In this document: one piece after another, positions 1-9,248 of the stretch
Position numbering within the stretch: position 1 is the stretch's first letter
How the letters are laid out: every line of letters starts with the position of its first letter
Origin: Verrucomicrobiota bacterium
GTDB taxonomy: Bacteria > Verrucomicrobiota > Verrucomicrobiia > Opitutales > Opitutaceae
Direction: 5' to 3'
NCBI GenBank assembly: GCA_023428905.1
Contig: JAEYWP010000004.1
Span: 434,001-498,000, forward strand
DNA: 64,000 bases
The notes under the pieces: model-generated
The model's database searches: none
Seen by the model: only the letters and a program-made list of their open reading frames with translations
What the model was told of the DNA's origin: nothing
Translations under genes and position numbers: made by a program

Positions 1-597
1 ATCAAACTGGACATGCAGTTTATGGCCGACGCCTATGCGCCTTGTCCCAGCTGCGGCGGCCGCCGCTTCAACCGCGAGACCCTGGAGGTGCTTTTCCACG
101 GGAAGAGTATCGCGGACGTGCTCGACATGACGGTGCGCGAGGCGATGCAGCTCTTCCGAAACATCCCCCGGATCATGGACAAGCTGGAGACCCTGAACGC
201 GGTGGGGCTGGGCTACCTGGCCCTGGGCCAGTCCGCCACCACGCTGTCAGGCGGAGAAGCCCAACGGCTCAAACTCTCCCTTGAACTGAGCAAGCGCCAG
301 CAGGGGGAGACGCTCTACATTCTCGACGAACCCACCACCGGACTGCATTGGACCGACATCCAGAACCTGATGGACCTGCTCTTCAGGCTGCGCGATGCCG
401 GGAACACCGTGATCGTGATCGAGCACAACCTGGATGTCATCAACCTGGCCGACTGGATCATCGATCTGGGCCCGGGCGGCGGCTCCGCCGGCGGCGACAT
501 TGTGTTCGCCGGTTCGCGCAGCGAATTGCTGAAGGCAGAGGCGTCCCTCACCGGCCAGGCGCTGAGACGGTATGTCCGGCCCGCCGGGCCTGAATGA
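1..597 (+). CDS. uvrA: UvrA excinuclease ABC subunit A, C-terminal part (5' truncated by window)
   Basis: The window opens inside this gene; about 198 C-terminal residues are visible, against roughly 940 for a full UvrA. UvrA is the ATPase that scans DNA for bulky lesions and loads UvrB in nucleotide excision repair. Visible marks are the second Cys pair of the C-terminal zinc finger (CPSCGGRRFNRETLEV), the ABC signature LSGGEAQR, the Walker B stretch LYILDEPTTGLH and the downstream switch histidine in VIEHNLDVI. The spacing of these motifs is that of the second ABC module of canonical UvrA. The frame is open from base 1, so the true start lies upstream. Family assignment is firm. A UvrA paralogue of the UvrA2 class cannot be fully excluded from this fragment alone. 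Confidence 0.93.
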   Translation: MKLDMQFMADAYAPCPSCGGRRFNRETLEVLFHGKSIADVLDMTVREAMQLFRNIPRIMDKLETLNAVGLGYLALGQSATTLSGGEAQRLKLSLELSKRQQGETLYILDEPTTGLHWTDIQNLMDLLFRLRDAGNTVIVIEHNLDVINLADWIIDLGPGGGSAGGDIVFAGSRSELLKAEASLTGQALRRYVRPAGPE

Positions 598-689
598 CGA
601 ATGTCGAGACGCGAAGGACGACCACGCACCGGAGGCGCGCGAGGGCCGGTGGCAAATGACCGGTGAGCAATCGCTAGTGACCACTGAGC
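592..689. repeat. Degenerate heptameric tandem repeats after uvrA
   Basis: Two runs of 7-base periodicity fill most of the gap after the uvrA stop. At 592-626 there are five units close to GAATGAC/GAAGGAC, and at 655-689 five units close to AGTGACC/ACTGAGC. The same kinds of unit recur near 17.5 kb and 20.2 kb. They resemble the short tandemly repeated repetitive (STRR) heptamers known from some cyanobacteria. That comparison is by form only. Confidence 0.55.
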
Positions 690-695
690 GGCTGC

Positions 696-1232
696 TCAGC
701 GCATGTCTTCGGCTTTGGGGGTGACCTCGATTTTGCGGTGTTCGCCGGCGTTCTCCAGGCGCTTGCCGGTGGCGGTGGCTTTCAGGAAACCGAAGAGCTG
801 CACCATTTTGCTGGAGGGGGAGTCCCAATATTCCACGCTTCGTACGCGCACCCGGAGAAGGCCGAGGTGCGGATCGTCCGTGCCGCGGGGAAACCACGCC
901 TTTGCGGCGGGCGTCCAGAGCTCCTTGGCGCGCGCCTTGTCATGCACCAGCGACGCCAAGCCGGATACGCTCACGTATTTCTGGTGGGCGGGCTCTGCAT
1001 AACTGAGGCAGACATGGTGCTCCTGGTTGATCTCGTCCACCTTCGGCGAATCGTCGTCAGTGAAAAACCAGAGGTCGCCGTCAAACGGCGCGGTGAGGGT
1101 CGCCATGGGGCGGCTGCGAAGGGATCCGTCCGGCTGCTGGGTCGTCAGCATGGCAAATCGGATATCCTTCACCAGTTCGTTGAACCGCTTCACGGCTTCA
1201 GGATCGAGGGAGGTCGTGATGGAGGTGCTCAT
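696..1232 (-). CDS. Pyridoxamine 5'-phosphate oxidase-like general stress protein (GSP26 type)
   Basis: A 178-residue protein of the split-barrel flavin-binding fold, similar to bacterial general stress protein 26. After a short N-terminal helix comes the barrel start (RFAMLTTQQPDGSLRSRPMA), then DLWFFTDDDSPKVDEI and HHVCLSYAEPAHQKYVSVSG, the usual order of conserved blocks in this family. Family members bind FMN or FAD, but the substrate is usually unknown, so a pyridoxine-pathway role should not be assumed. The start is an ATG and no longer in-frame form is compelling. It stands alone on the minus strand between uvrA and a small plus-strand gene, with no obvious operon partner. Confidence 0.85.
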   Translation of the reverse strand: MSTSITTSLDPEAVKRFNELVKDIRFAMLTTQQPDGSLRSRPMATLTAPFDGDLWFFTDDDSPKVDEINQEHHVCLSYAEPAHQKYVSVSGLASLVHDKARAKELWTPAAKAWFPRGTDDPHLGLLRVRVRSVEYWDSPSSKMVQLFGFLKATATGKRLENAGEHRKIEVTPKAEDMR

Positions 1233-1369
1233 CCGCCCAAACTAGCCCAGAGCCAGGGCCCCTGCCATCGGGCGACCGGCGCAAGCGGGCATGGGAGTGA
1301 CACCGCACCGTGCCTGGTCGAGGCCGCGGAAGGGAACCACGGCGTGGAGGCCACCTCCAAGACCCCACC

Positions 1370-1708
1370 ATGCTCGCCCACGACCTTGCTTCACTCGACG
1401 GCCAGTCCGTCCTTGTCAGCACCACGGCCGACACCCACAACCCACCGATCGCGCGACGCGGCACGCTCCGGGTCGTTCCAGATTCCCCCGGAGGCAGTGA
1501 ATCCCGGGTCGAGATTGTCCTGTCGTTTCCGGACATGTTCAACGAACCCGCGCACCAGCGTATCCTGCCGTTGGATGCCAGGGCGCTGGCCCGGCTGCTC
1601 GCCTCCGAGCGGACCGGGGCCTGGACCCTGACGATCGACCAGCCGCTGGATGCCCCGTCGGAACGCCCCCTCCGCGTACCGCCGCAGTCGATACAGCACA
1701 AGGACTGA
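1370..1708 (+). CDS. Hypothetical protein, 112 aa
   Basis: I do not recognise this protein. The frame is open further upstream, but the first plausible ATG at 1370 gives a product with a hydrophilic N-terminus, a central block (RVEIVLSFPDMFNEPAHQR) that reads as a beta-rich segment, and a region rich in Leu, Ala and Arg. There are no signal peptide, membrane helices or Cys/His metal sites. The amino-acid composition looks like real coding sequence, and the opposite strand has no better candidate. It faces the DUF72 gene tail to tail. Function unknown. Confidence 0.5.
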   Translation: MLAHDLASLDGQSVLVSTTADTHNPPIARRGTLRVVPDSPGGSESRVEIVLSFPDMFNEPAHQRILPLDARALARLLASERTGAWTLTIDQPLDAPSERPLRVPPQSIQHKD

Positions 1709-1759
1709 GGCCAGCTCGGGGGGGCCACCGTCCCACGCCGCGCCATAAAGGCGGTGCGC

Positions 1760-2770
1760 TCAGGCCGGGCGGCGCGCTCGCGGAGATGCGCTTCGCTTTT
1801 TCGTGGAGGTGCGACCGATCTGCCAGCGCGAATCGGAGCCGGTGCTGAGAATGCGCGCCACTTCCGCGATGGTCTCCGGCGACGGCCCCGGAGGCGGGCG
1901 GGATCCCATGCCGAGCTTGTGAGCCAGCAGCATCGCGTCGTACGGCGAACGCACCTTCACGTCGTTGTCGAAATAGGCAAAGATATCCCTGCGGGCGACT
2001 TTGGGTGAGCGCCTGGCAATCCGCCGCGCTCCGGAGGGTTCTCCGCCGGCGGCCCAGGTGCGGATCTTTTTGGCCCAGGCATCAAGCGCCTCTTCCGTGT
2101 AGCCACTCACATAAAGCTCCTCTGAGCCGTGAAGGCGCAGGTACACAAAGTCGGCGGTTACGTCCTCCATCAGCGGCCACTTGCCCGCGGTATCCGCCAC
2201 CACCAGGCCGATCCCATGCTCGCGCAGCAGTTCGACAAAATCGGGAGTCTCGTAGGAGGGATGCCGCACTTCCAGCGCGTGGCGCAGGGGACGGTTCTGA
2301 TCGGTCTTCGTCCAGGTTTTACCCTTCACCCGGCTGTCGTGCCGTCGCGCCAGTGCTGCCGCATCGTCCGTGTCACGCGGGAGCAGCTCAAAGAAGCGCT
2401 GCAGACGGTCGGGGTCGTAAGGCAGCATCGGCGGAAGCTGCCACAAGATCGGCCCCAGCTTCCGGCCCAGGCGCAGCACGCCGGAGGCGAAAAAATTGGC
2501 GAGCGGTTCCTCGACCGCCTTCAGCCGTCGCAGGTGCGTGATGTACCGGCCCCCTTTGACCGAAAAAACGAAATCGTCAGGGGTCTGGTCGTACCACGAG
2601 CGGTAGCTGGCCGGGGTCTGGAGCGAATAGAAGGAGCCGTTGATCTCGATCGAGTTCACTTGCCGCGAGGCGTACTCCAGTTCCCGCTTCTGCACCCATT
2701 TCTCGGGATAGAAGGTTCCCCGCCAGGGGCGGTAGGTCCACCCGGAGATGCCGATGCGCACCGAGCTCAC
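1760..2770 (-). CDS. DUF72 family TIM-barrel protein
   Basis: A 336-residue DUF72 (YecE-like) protein. The family hallmark is at the N-terminus (IGISGWTYRPWRGTFYP), followed by EINGSFYSLQTPASYRSW, KGGRYITHLRRL, LEVRHPSYETPDFVELL and the C-terminal YFDNDVKV block, in canonical order. The fold is a TIM barrel; no reaction is firmly established for the family. The start is a GTG, chosen because a good GGAGG ribosome-binding sequence lies just upstream of it on the minus strand. The last 40 residues are Arg/Ser/Pro-rich and probably disordered. It is followed downstream by the unknown gene at 1370 in opposite orientation. Confidence 0.88.
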   Translation of the reverse strand: MSSVRIGISGWTYRPWRGTFYPEKWVQKRELEYASRQVNSIEINGSFYSLQTPASYRSWYDQTPDDFVFSVKGGRYITHLRRLKAVEEPLANFFASGVLRLGRKLGPILWQLPPMLPYDPDRLQRFFELLPRDTDDAAALARRHDSRVKGKTWTKTDQNRPLRHALEVRHPSYETPDFVELLREHGIGLVVADTAGKWPLMEDVTADFVYLRLHGSEELYVSGYTEEALDAWAKKIRTWAAGGEPSGARRIARRSPKVARRDIFAYFDNDVKVRSPYDAMLLAHKLGMGSRPPPGPSPETIAEVARILSTGSDSRWQIGRTSTKKRSASPRARRPA

Positions 2771-2874
2771 GCGCCACCTCCGGTGAGCGTCGGATTCGGC
2801 CGCCTGCCAAGCGATGCGCAGGGGCCGCCAACCGCTGCAGCGCCACGGACTGTCTGTGAGGCTAAACTGGGAGC

Positions 2875-3084
2875 ATGAACACGCCGGTACATGCAGAGAC
2901 TGCCGGACACAGCCGGCATTTCGGGCTCCTGGCCCTCGGGTGGGTGTTGATCGCGCTCAAATGCGTGCTGGTCACCTGGGCGATCGAACGCTGGCAGGTT
3001 CCGGTCCATCCCCTGTGGGTGGTCGGACCGACCCTGCTGTTCGCCGGACTGGTGACCGTGCTTTGGACCGCGCATCGCGAATAA
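2875..3084 (+). CDS. Small two-helix membrane protein, 69 aa
   Basis: A short ORF with a hydrophilic first 14 residues, then two hydrophobic helices (about residues 15-36 and 45-64) separated by RWQVPVHPLW, and a short charged tail. That pattern is typical of a small inner-membrane protein. No family is recognised. It converges on the SLC13 permease gene with only four bases between stop codons. Coding status is likely, given the clean membrane-protein composition and ATG start, but function is unknown. Confidence 0.5.
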   Translation: MNTPVHAETAGHSRHFGLLALGWVLIALKCVLVTWAIERWQVPVHPLWVVGPTLLFAGLVTVLWTAHRE

Positions 3085-3088
3085 GCCC

Positions 3089-4873
3089 TCAGGGAAGCTG
3101 CAGGGGCCAGTATTTGGGGATGAAATACAGGGTCATCCCCAGGATCACCACGACCAGCGGTGCCCCGATCCGGAGGAAATCGGTGAACTTGTAACGCCCG
3201 GGGCCATACACCATGAGGCAGGCGGGCTCGAGCGGCGTGAGGTACGAGCAGCTCGCCGCCACCGCGATGGCCATGACAAAGGCGCGCGGATTTAATCCCA
3301 GCTGGGTCGCGGTCTGCACCGCGATCGGAAGGATGACGGCCGCGGCCGCCTGGTTGGACATTGGCTGCGTCAGCCCGACCGTGAGCAGGAAGAAACCACC
3401 CAGGAGGAAGACAGGCGGTGCCTGGGCGGTCCACGACGCCACATGGCTGGCGAGGTACTGGGCAGCGCCGGTCTTCTCCATCGCCGAGCCGAGCGCGAGC
3501 ATGCACGCGATCAGGATCACCGCCCGCCACTCCACCTCGCGGTAAGCCTCGGCGGGGGGAATGCAGCGCGTGACAAAAATGAGGAACGCGCCGAGGAGCA
3601 CTGCGACCGCAAGCGGGACGATATTCCAGGTGGCCAGGGCGAGTGCCCCGATGAAAATCAGGACGGTCCGCCAGGCGCGCGGCCGGTCGGGGCGCCGCTC
3701 GTTTACCGCGTTGAGGACGCTGAAGGTCCGCTCCTCATCAAAGGCGGCGATGTTGGTCTTGCGCCCCTGGAGCAGCAGCACGTCACCGACCCGCAGGGGA
3801 ATGCGAGCGAGTTTTTGCAGCACATTCCGGCCGTGGCGATTGAGCCCGAGCACCTGCAGTCCAAAACGCTCACGGAAACCCACCGTGCGAAGGGTGCGGC
3901 CGATGAGGGGCGAACCGGGGACAATCAGCGCCTCCACCAGCGCCATGTCCTCCGACTTCAGGCTGGGATCGGAGAGGGTGACATCCGCCCGGATCTCCAG
4001 CCCGGTGGTGTCCTTCACCTTGAGCACGTTCGCCCGTACGCCTTCCACCAGGAGCACGTCCCCTGCCTTGAGAAGAAAGCCGCTGCTGGGAAGGTGCGTT
4101 TCATCCGGTTCGCGGATGATGCGGATCACATTGAGGTCCATGTCCCGGCCGAGGTTGGCCTTGCCCAGCGGCTTCCCGACCAGGGGCGAATCGGGCTGGA
4201 TCAGCACTTCCGTCAGGTAAGGACGGACGCCAAACTCCTCCATCAGGTCAGACTTTCCGGCGCGGTCCGGTATCCAGTGGCGCGCGACGAAATACATGTA
4301 CAGCAGGCCCACCACCGCGATCGGGATGCCGACCGGAGCCAATTCAAACATCCCCATCGGCTTCAGTCCCGCGTTGGTCATCAGCCCGTTCACCACCAGG
4401 TTGGTGGAGGTGCTGATGAGGGTGACGGAACTGGTCAGGATGGACGCAAACGCGACCGGGAGCAGCAGTTTCGAAGGCGACACCTTGGCCTTGGCGGCGA
4501 TGCCCATGACCACGGGGATGAAAAACGCCGCCGCCGCGGTGTTGCTGATGAAGGCGCTGAGCACTGCCACCAAGACGAGAATGACGGCGAGCAGCACCTT
4601 CACGTTGTCGCCGACCCGTTTCAGAATCGCCTTTCCCACAATCTCGACGACCCCGGTGTTGAGAAGGGCTGCTGTCATGATCAGCAGCCCGAGGATCATC
4701 AGGACGGTGTCGCTGCCGAAACCGGCAAACGCCTCCCTGGGCGTCAGAACCTTCGTCAGAATCAAAGTCAGGACCAAGCCCAGCGCGACCACGTCCGCCT
4801 GGACCCATTCCGTCGAGAACAGAACCAGCGCAATCAGAACGAGGCCGAGAAGGAGAAGAATTTCAGGAGTCAC
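3089..4873 (-). CDS. SLC13/DASS-type permease with two TrkA-C domains
   Basis: A 594-residue polytopic membrane protein. The N-terminal half has about five helices, including ALNTGVVEIVG and the paired-hairpin block SNTAAAAFFIPVVMG. Two regulatory TrkA-C (RCK_C) domains follow, at about residues 213-295 and 308-375, each with the PDSPLVGK or PGSPLIGR type motif. The second transport half repeats the family motif as SNQAAAAVILPIA. This architecture is that of bacterial SLC13-like sodium-coupled anion carriers, whose substrates include sulfate and dicarboxylates; it cannot be fixed here. A sulfate role would fit the cysI gene 4 kb away but is only inference. The start is a GTG. Confidence 0.88.
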   Translation of the reverse strand: MTPEILLLLGLVLIALVLFSTEWVQADVVALGLVLTLILTKVLTPREAFAGFGSDTVLMILGLLIMTAALLNTGVVEIVGKAILKRVGDNVKVLLAVILVLVAVLSAFISNTAAAAFFIPVVMGIAAKAKVSPSKLLLPVAFASILTSSVTLISTSTNLVVNGLMTNAGLKPMGMFELAPVGIPIAVVGLLYMYFVARHWIPDRAGKSDLMEEFGVRPYLTEVLIQPDSPLVGKPLGKANLGRDMDLNVIRIIREPDETHLPSSGFLLKAGDVLLVEGVRANVLKVKDTTGLEIRADVTLSDPSLKSEDMALVEALIVPGSPLIGRTLRTVGFRERFGLQVLGLNRHGRNVLQKLARIPLRVGDVLLLQGRKTNIAAFDEERTFSVLNAVNERRPDRPRAWRTVLIFIGALALATWNIVPLAVAVLLGAFLIFVTRCIPPAEAYREVEWRAVILIACMLALGSAMEKTGAAQYLASHVASWTAQAPPVFLLGGFFLLTVGLTQPMSNQAAAAVILPIAVQTATQLGLNPRAFVMAIAVAASCSYLTPLEPACLMVYGPGRYKFTDFLRIGAPLVVVILGMTLYFIPKYWPLQLP

Positions 4874-4966
4874 GCGAGCACCCGAGGATGAAGCCGGACA
4901 AGACTGTCCTCAGGTGGGGCGACCTCCGGCGCGGCGCCCTCCCGCCAGCCGCCGTCACGCGCCAAG

Positions 4967-5542
4967 TTAAGGCAGCGCGACTTCCAACGTCCCCACTGCG
5001 CTGGCGTAGAAAGCGTATTCCGTGGCGAGGGTGGAACGGGCGCGTTCCCAATCCTTGCCCTCTGCCTGTCGCGCCTCCGCGAGGGCTTCCTGGAGTTTGG
5101 CCTTCTGCTTTTCGTAGGCATCGGTGGCGGAATCGACAGAGCGACGACCCGCTTCGTCAAGCTCTCCGGCACGCTCGCGCATCTGCGCGAGGCGCGCGTC
5201 GACCGCTTCGTAGCGAGCGGTGACCTCCTCGATCAGCGCGTCCTTGGCGGCCACTTCCTGGCCCTGGATGACAGACGCCACGCGTCCCGCATCCAGGCTG
5301 CCCGTTGCCGTCTGGCCAATCGGCGTGGAGGTGTCGGCGGTAGGGAGGAGGCGGGAGGCTGGCAGGGCGGGAGCCGCGGCGGGCGTGGTTGCAGCGGCGC
5401 GTTCCTGGGTGTTGGGGGCGGCGGCTGCCGGGTCGGCCGCTGGCACGGTCGAGGCGGGTGCAGGACTCTGCGCGCTGAGCGGCAGGGCGCAGGTCAGGGA
5501 GACGACGGAGGAGAGGAGCAGGAGGGAGGTATGTCGTTTCAT
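4967..5542 (-). CDS. Exported coiled-coil protein of unknown function
   Basis: The chosen start at 5542 gives a clean signal peptide (MKRHTSLLLLSSVVSLTCAL, cleavage probably after LSAQ). A longer in-frame start 12 codons upstream would put a basic extension before it. About 70 residues of Ala/Pro/Thr-rich, probably disordered sequence follow. The C-terminal half is strongly helical and charged (residues about 90-185, with repeated EE, AR and KL patterns), consistent with a periplasmic coiled coil. No family is recognised. It is transcribed away from the glycine-zipper lipoprotein gene at 5782, with a 239-base gap between the two starts. Confidence 0.6.
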   Translation of the reverse strand: MKRHTSLLLLSSVVSLTCALPLSAQSPAPASTVPAADPAAAAPNTQERAAATTPAAAPALPASRLLPTADTSTPIGQTATGSLDAGRVASVIQGQEVAAKDALIEEVTARYEAVDARLAQMRERAGELDEAGRRSVDSATDAYEKQKAKLQEALAEARQAEGKDWERARSTLATEYAFYASAVGTLEVALP

Positions 5543-5781
5543 GGGTAGAAGCATTTTGCGCGTTCTTGCTCTTCCCATGCCAACGCGCGGCCGTAGCTGT
5601 AAGCCGTTGAGCTAAAAATAGAAATAAACGTGCATCACTTACTGAGGCGCCCATGGGGTTCTGCGAATTGCACGAACCGGTGGCCGAGACTCGGCATCCT
5701 GCACCGGGCGCGGCGCGGGAACCTCGATGCACGGGCAGGTTCGATGGGCCAAAACCACCCTGAACCACACCCACCCCACCT

Positions 5782-6195
5782 ATGAAAACGCAACTGTGCC
5801 TTCTCTTCCTCGCCGCGTCGCTCGCCACCGGCTGTAGCAGTTCCTCCCGCACCCAACGTTCCGCCGCCTTGGGCGCCGCCACGGGCGCCGTGATTGGAGG
5901 CGTCATTGGCCATCAGTCCGGCGAAGCGGGCGCGGGGGCCGCCATCGGCGCCGCCGTCGGCGGCACCGCCGGGGGCATCTATGGCAACCGCCAAGACCGT
6001 GCGCTCGGCTCCAGCAGCGCCTTTGAGGAGGAGGATTATTATATGTCGCTGATGCGCCCCGACGAGGTGGATATCCTGCGCTCCCGGGCCCGCGCTTCCG
6101 GCCGTAGTGATTACCGTCTTACGGATTTCCTCACCGAGGAGGAGCGTCAGAACCTGCGACGGCGCGACGCCGCGCGCAGTGAGATCGGGCGCTGA
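5782..6195 (+). CDS. Glycine-zipper lipoprotein
   Basis: A 137-residue predicted lipoprotein. The signal peptide ends in the lipobox LATGC, with the modified Cys at residue 18, followed by a Ser-rich linker. Residues about 30-70 form a glycine-zipper segment (AALGAATGAVIGGVIGHQSG) of the type found in outer-membrane SlyB/YMGG-like proteins. The C-terminal part is hydrophilic, with two possible short helices (DEVDILRSRARA and TEEERQNLRRRD). The likely site is the outer membrane. The family role in envelope integrity is known only in general terms. The gene is divergent from the exported coiled-coil protein upstream. Confidence 0.75.
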   Translation: MKTQLCLLFLAASLATGCSSSSRTQRSAALGAATGAVIGGVIGHQSGEAGAGAAIGAAVGGTAGGIYGNRQDRALGSSSAFEEEDYYMSLMRPDEVDILRSRARASGRSDYRLTDFLTEEERQNLRRRDAARSEIGR

Positions 6196-6272
6196 GCGGC
6201 TCCGCCGGTTTCGCCCGCCTCCACCCTGGCTGCGGGCTTGTCTCTCGCGCGACGGGCATTCCTCCTCCGGGG

Positions 6273-8834
6273 ATGCCCGATCCCGTCCCGCCACCCCTCA
6301 CACCCGTCCCCGGTCTGCGCGACCCCGATGCAGTGCTGGCCCGCTTCCTCGAGGCGATGGCGTCGCGTGGCATCGAGCTCTATCCCGAACAGGAGGAGGC
6401 GGTTCTCGAGCTGTATGCCGGCCGCAATGTCATTTTGAATACGCCGACCGGCTCCGGGAAGTCGCTCGTGGCCTCGGCCCTGCATTTCCAGGCCCTTTGC
6501 GCCGGGGAGCGTTCCATCTACACCTGCCCGATCAAGGCGCTGGTCAACGAGAAGTTCCTCTCGATGTGCCGGGAGTTCGGCCCGGAGAACGTCGGCATGA
6601 TGACGGGGGATGCCAGCGTGAACCCGCGCGCTCCGATCCTCTGCTGCACCGCCGAAATTCTCGCCAACATGGCACTCGCGCGCGGAGCGGAGGCAGGGCT
6701 GGGAGCGGTGGTGATGGATGAGTTTCATTATTATTCGGACGTGGATCGCGGTTATGCCTGGCAGGTGCCGCTGCTTACCCTGGCGCGCACCCGGCTGCTC
6801 CTCATGTCAGCCACCCTTGGCGCGACGGAGTTTTTTGAACGCGCCATTGAGAAACTGACCGGAGCGCCCTGCGTGACGGTACGCAGCGACCGCCGGCCGG
6901 TGCCCCTGGACTTCGAGTATTCCGAGACGCCCCTGGGCGAGAAAGTCCAGGAGCTCCTCACCACCAAACGCGCTCCGGTGTACCTCGTGTATTTCACCCA
7001 GCGGGCCGCCTCCGAGGCAGCTCAGGATCTGACCAGCCTTTCGATCTGCACCCGGGAGGAGAAGGCTGCGTTGGCGGAGGAGCTCGAGCGATTTTCCTTC
7101 AACAGCCCGTACGGAAAGGATGTGAAACGCTGGCTGCGCAGCGGCATCGGGGTGCACCACGCCGGGCTGCTCCCCAAATACCGCGTGCTGGTCGAGCAGT
7201 TGGCGCAGCGCGGTTTGCTCAAGGTGATCTGCGGAACGGACACCCTCGGCGTGGGGATCAATGTGCCCATCCGCACCGTGCTGTTCACCCAGCTTTGGAA
7301 GTATGACGGCAAGAAGGCTGCCATCCTCAATGTCCGCGACTTCCGCCAGGTGGCGGGCAGGGCGGGGCGCAAGGGGTATGACGACAAAGGATACGTGGTG
7401 GTCCAGGCGCCCTCGCACGTGATCGAGAACCGCCGCGCCGAGGAGAAAGCGGGGACTGATCCCGCGAAGCGGCGCAAACTGGTGAAGCAAAAGGCGCCGG
7501 AGGGGGAGGTGGGCTGGGATGCCAACACCTTCGAGCGCCTGATGAAGGCTCCGTCCGAACCCCTGGTCTCCCGCTTCGACGTGACCCATGGCATGCTCCT
7601 GCTCGTCCTGGGGCGCGACGCCGACGGCTGCCGGGCGATGCGACAGCTGATCCGAGACTCCCATGAGACCGAGCACAAGAAACGCGGGCTGCGGAGAAAG
7701 ACGTTCCAGCTCTTCCGCTCCCTGCTCGAACGGCGGATCGTCGAGTGGATCCCGCCCGAGGCAAGCGGGCGCAAGCTGCGGGTCAACGTGGAGCTGCAGG
7801 ACGATTTTTCCCTCCACCAGGCGTTGTCCCTTTACCTCATCGATACCCTTCCGCTGCTGGACCGGGAGTCGCCCGATTATGCCTTCGATGTCCTCACGCT
7901 CTGCGAGTCGATCGTCGAAGATCCGGACGCGATCCTGCGCAAGCAGGTCGACCGGCTGAAGTCCGAGAAGCTGGAGGAAATGCGCGCCGCCGGCGTCCCT
8001 TACGAAGAGCGGATGGAAAAACTGGACCAGGTCGAGCATCCCAAACCCCTGCGCGAGTTCCTCTACGATACCTTTAACCAGTTCGCGGCGGCCCATCCCT
8101 GGGTCGGGCAGGAAAACGTCCGGCCCAAATCCATCGCGCGGGAGATGTTCGAGCAGTACGTGTCCTTCGCCGAGTATATCCGGCGTTACGAACTACACCG
8201 CTCGGAGGGCCTCTTGCTGCGCCACCTGTCGCAGGTCTGGAAAGTCCTTTCGCAGACCGTCCCCGAAACCTTCAAGACCGAGCCGGTGCTGGAAATGGAG
8301 CTCTATTTTCGTGAGCTGATCCGCGCCATCGACTCGAGCCTGCTGGAGGAGTGGGAGCGACTCCGGAATCCAGACTACGTTGCCGCCGAGGCCGCGGGGG
8401 ACAAACCGGCGCGTCCCGACAGTTTCGACATCACGCGCGATCGCGACCAATTCCTGCGCCTGGTCCGGGCGGCGCTTCTCTCCGTCCTGCAGGATGTGGC
8501 CGTGCGCGACTGGGACGCGGCCGCGGCCAAGCTCGCGTGGGAGGCGCCGGCCGGCGGGGCCGTGCTCCCGAGCCCCGCGCGGCAGGTGGAGACTGCCTTT
8601 CAACCGTACCTGCAACTCAAGGGGCGCTTCCGTCTGGATCCCGAAGGGCGCTCGGCAAAACACACCCATGTCACCGCCCCGCCGGACGCTGCCGTCTGGG
8701 AAATCAGCCAGGTGTTGGTCGACCCCGAGGACCTGAACGATTGGGAGGTGCAATTTGACCTCTCGCTCGCCGACTCCCGGTCGCAGGACCGTCCCGTGCT
8801 GCGTTTACGCGCGGTACAACCGATCGGCCGATAA
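6273..8834 (+). CDS. Ski2-like DExH-box RNA helicase with DUF3516
   Basis: An 853-residue helicase. The first RecA domain carries the Q-like YPEQEEAV, motif I NTPTGSGKS, motif Ia YTCPIKALVNEK, motif II DEFH and motif III MSATL. The second RecA domain has VHHAGLLPKYR, GTDTLGVGINVP and motif VI QVAGRAGRKG. This motif set belongs to the Ski2/Mtr4-like superfamily 2 helicases. The remaining about 400 residues match the layout of the DUF3516-containing bacterial helicases best known from Actinobacteria, including the LVSRFDVTHGMLL block after the helicase core. The substrate is probably RNA, but that is inference from the superfamily. The start is an ATG directly followed by a Pro-rich segment. 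Confidence 0.85.
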   Translation: MPDPVPPPLTPVPGLRDPDAVLARFLEAMASRGIELYPEQEEAVLELYAGRNVILNTPTGSGKSLVASALHFQALCAGERSIYTCPIKALVNEKFLSMCREFGPENVGMMTGDASVNPRAPILCCTAEILANMALARGAEAGLGAVVMDEFHYYSDVDRGYAWQVPLLTLARTRLLLMSATLGATEFFERAIEKLTGAPCVTVRSDRRPVPLDFEYSETPLGEKVQELLTTKRAPVYLVYFTQRAASEAAQDLTSLSICTREEKAALAEELERFSFNSPYGKDVKRWLRSGIGVHHAGLLPKYRVLVEQLAQRGLLKVICGTDTLGVGINVPIRTVLFTQLWKYDGKKAAILNVRDFRQVAGRAGRKGYDDKGYVVVQAPSHVIENRRAEEKAGTDPAKRRKLVKQKAPEGEVGWDANTFERLMKAPSEPLVSRFDVTHGMLLLVLGRDADGCRAMRQLIRDSHETEHKKRGLRRKTFQLFRSLLERRIVEWIPPEASGRKLRVNVELQDDFSLHQALSLYLIDTLPLLDRESPDYAFDVLTLCESIVEDPDAILRKQVDRLKSEKLEEMRAAGVPYEERMEKLDQVEHPKPLREFLYDTFNQFAAAHPWVGQENVRPKSIAREMFEQYVSFAEYIRRYELHRSEGLLLRHLSQVWKVLSQTVPETFKTEPVLEMELYFRELIRAIDSSLLEEWERLRNPDYVAAEAAGDKPARPDSFDITRDRDQFLRLVRAALLSVLQDVAVRDWDAAAAKLAWEAPAGGAVLPSPARQVETAFQPYLQLKGRFRLDPEGRSAKHTHVTAPPDAAVWEISQVLVDPEDLNDWEVQFDLSLADSRSQDRPVLRLRAVQPIGR

Positions 8835-8987
8835 ATTTCTTCTCCGGGCGATATCTGCATTTGCGCCGCCGCAAAAACCGCCCATCCTGCCGTTCTTCCG
8901 GCGACCGCAAACCCCTTGTGCCGGACTCGGTTAGTTGCCCCACGTATCCTGGATCTGCAGTACGACACCCCGTGTCGTCTCGTCACA

Positions 8988-9218
8988 ATGAATACGCCCT
9001 GTTCCTCCGCAGCTGAGCGTGCACACGCCCCGGATGGGCCCCCTCCTGTCGCCGACGAGTGGTGCCGCATCCATCGTTTGATCGACGAACTCAGTTCGGT
9101 GCAGGTTCGGCTCGGCACCCCGCTTGAGCAACCTGACGATTATCGCCGCGTCCGCGGTCTCGGCAGCCATCTGCGCGAGCGCCTCGATGGGCTGCGGCCG
9201 TGGGTGGAGGGGGGCTAA
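8988..9218 (+). CDS. Hypothetical protein, 76 aa
   Basis: A small ORF between the helicase and cysI. The ATG at 8988 gives a product with a helical segment (WCRIHRLIDELSSVQVRLG) and a second Arg-rich helix (RRVRGLGSHLRERLDGLRPW). It has no signal peptide or membrane helix and no recognised family. The ORF is open upstream to 8916 without a better start. The composition is plausible for a small soluble helical protein, but short ORFs in such GC-rich DNA are often accidental. Confidence 0.4.
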   Translation: MNTPCSSAAERAHAPDGPPPVADEWCRIHRLIDELSSVQVRLGTPLEQPDDYRRVRGLGSHLRERLDGLRPWVEGG

Positions 9219-9248
9219 ATTTAGCTGCCTGAGTCGGTATCTTTAGTA

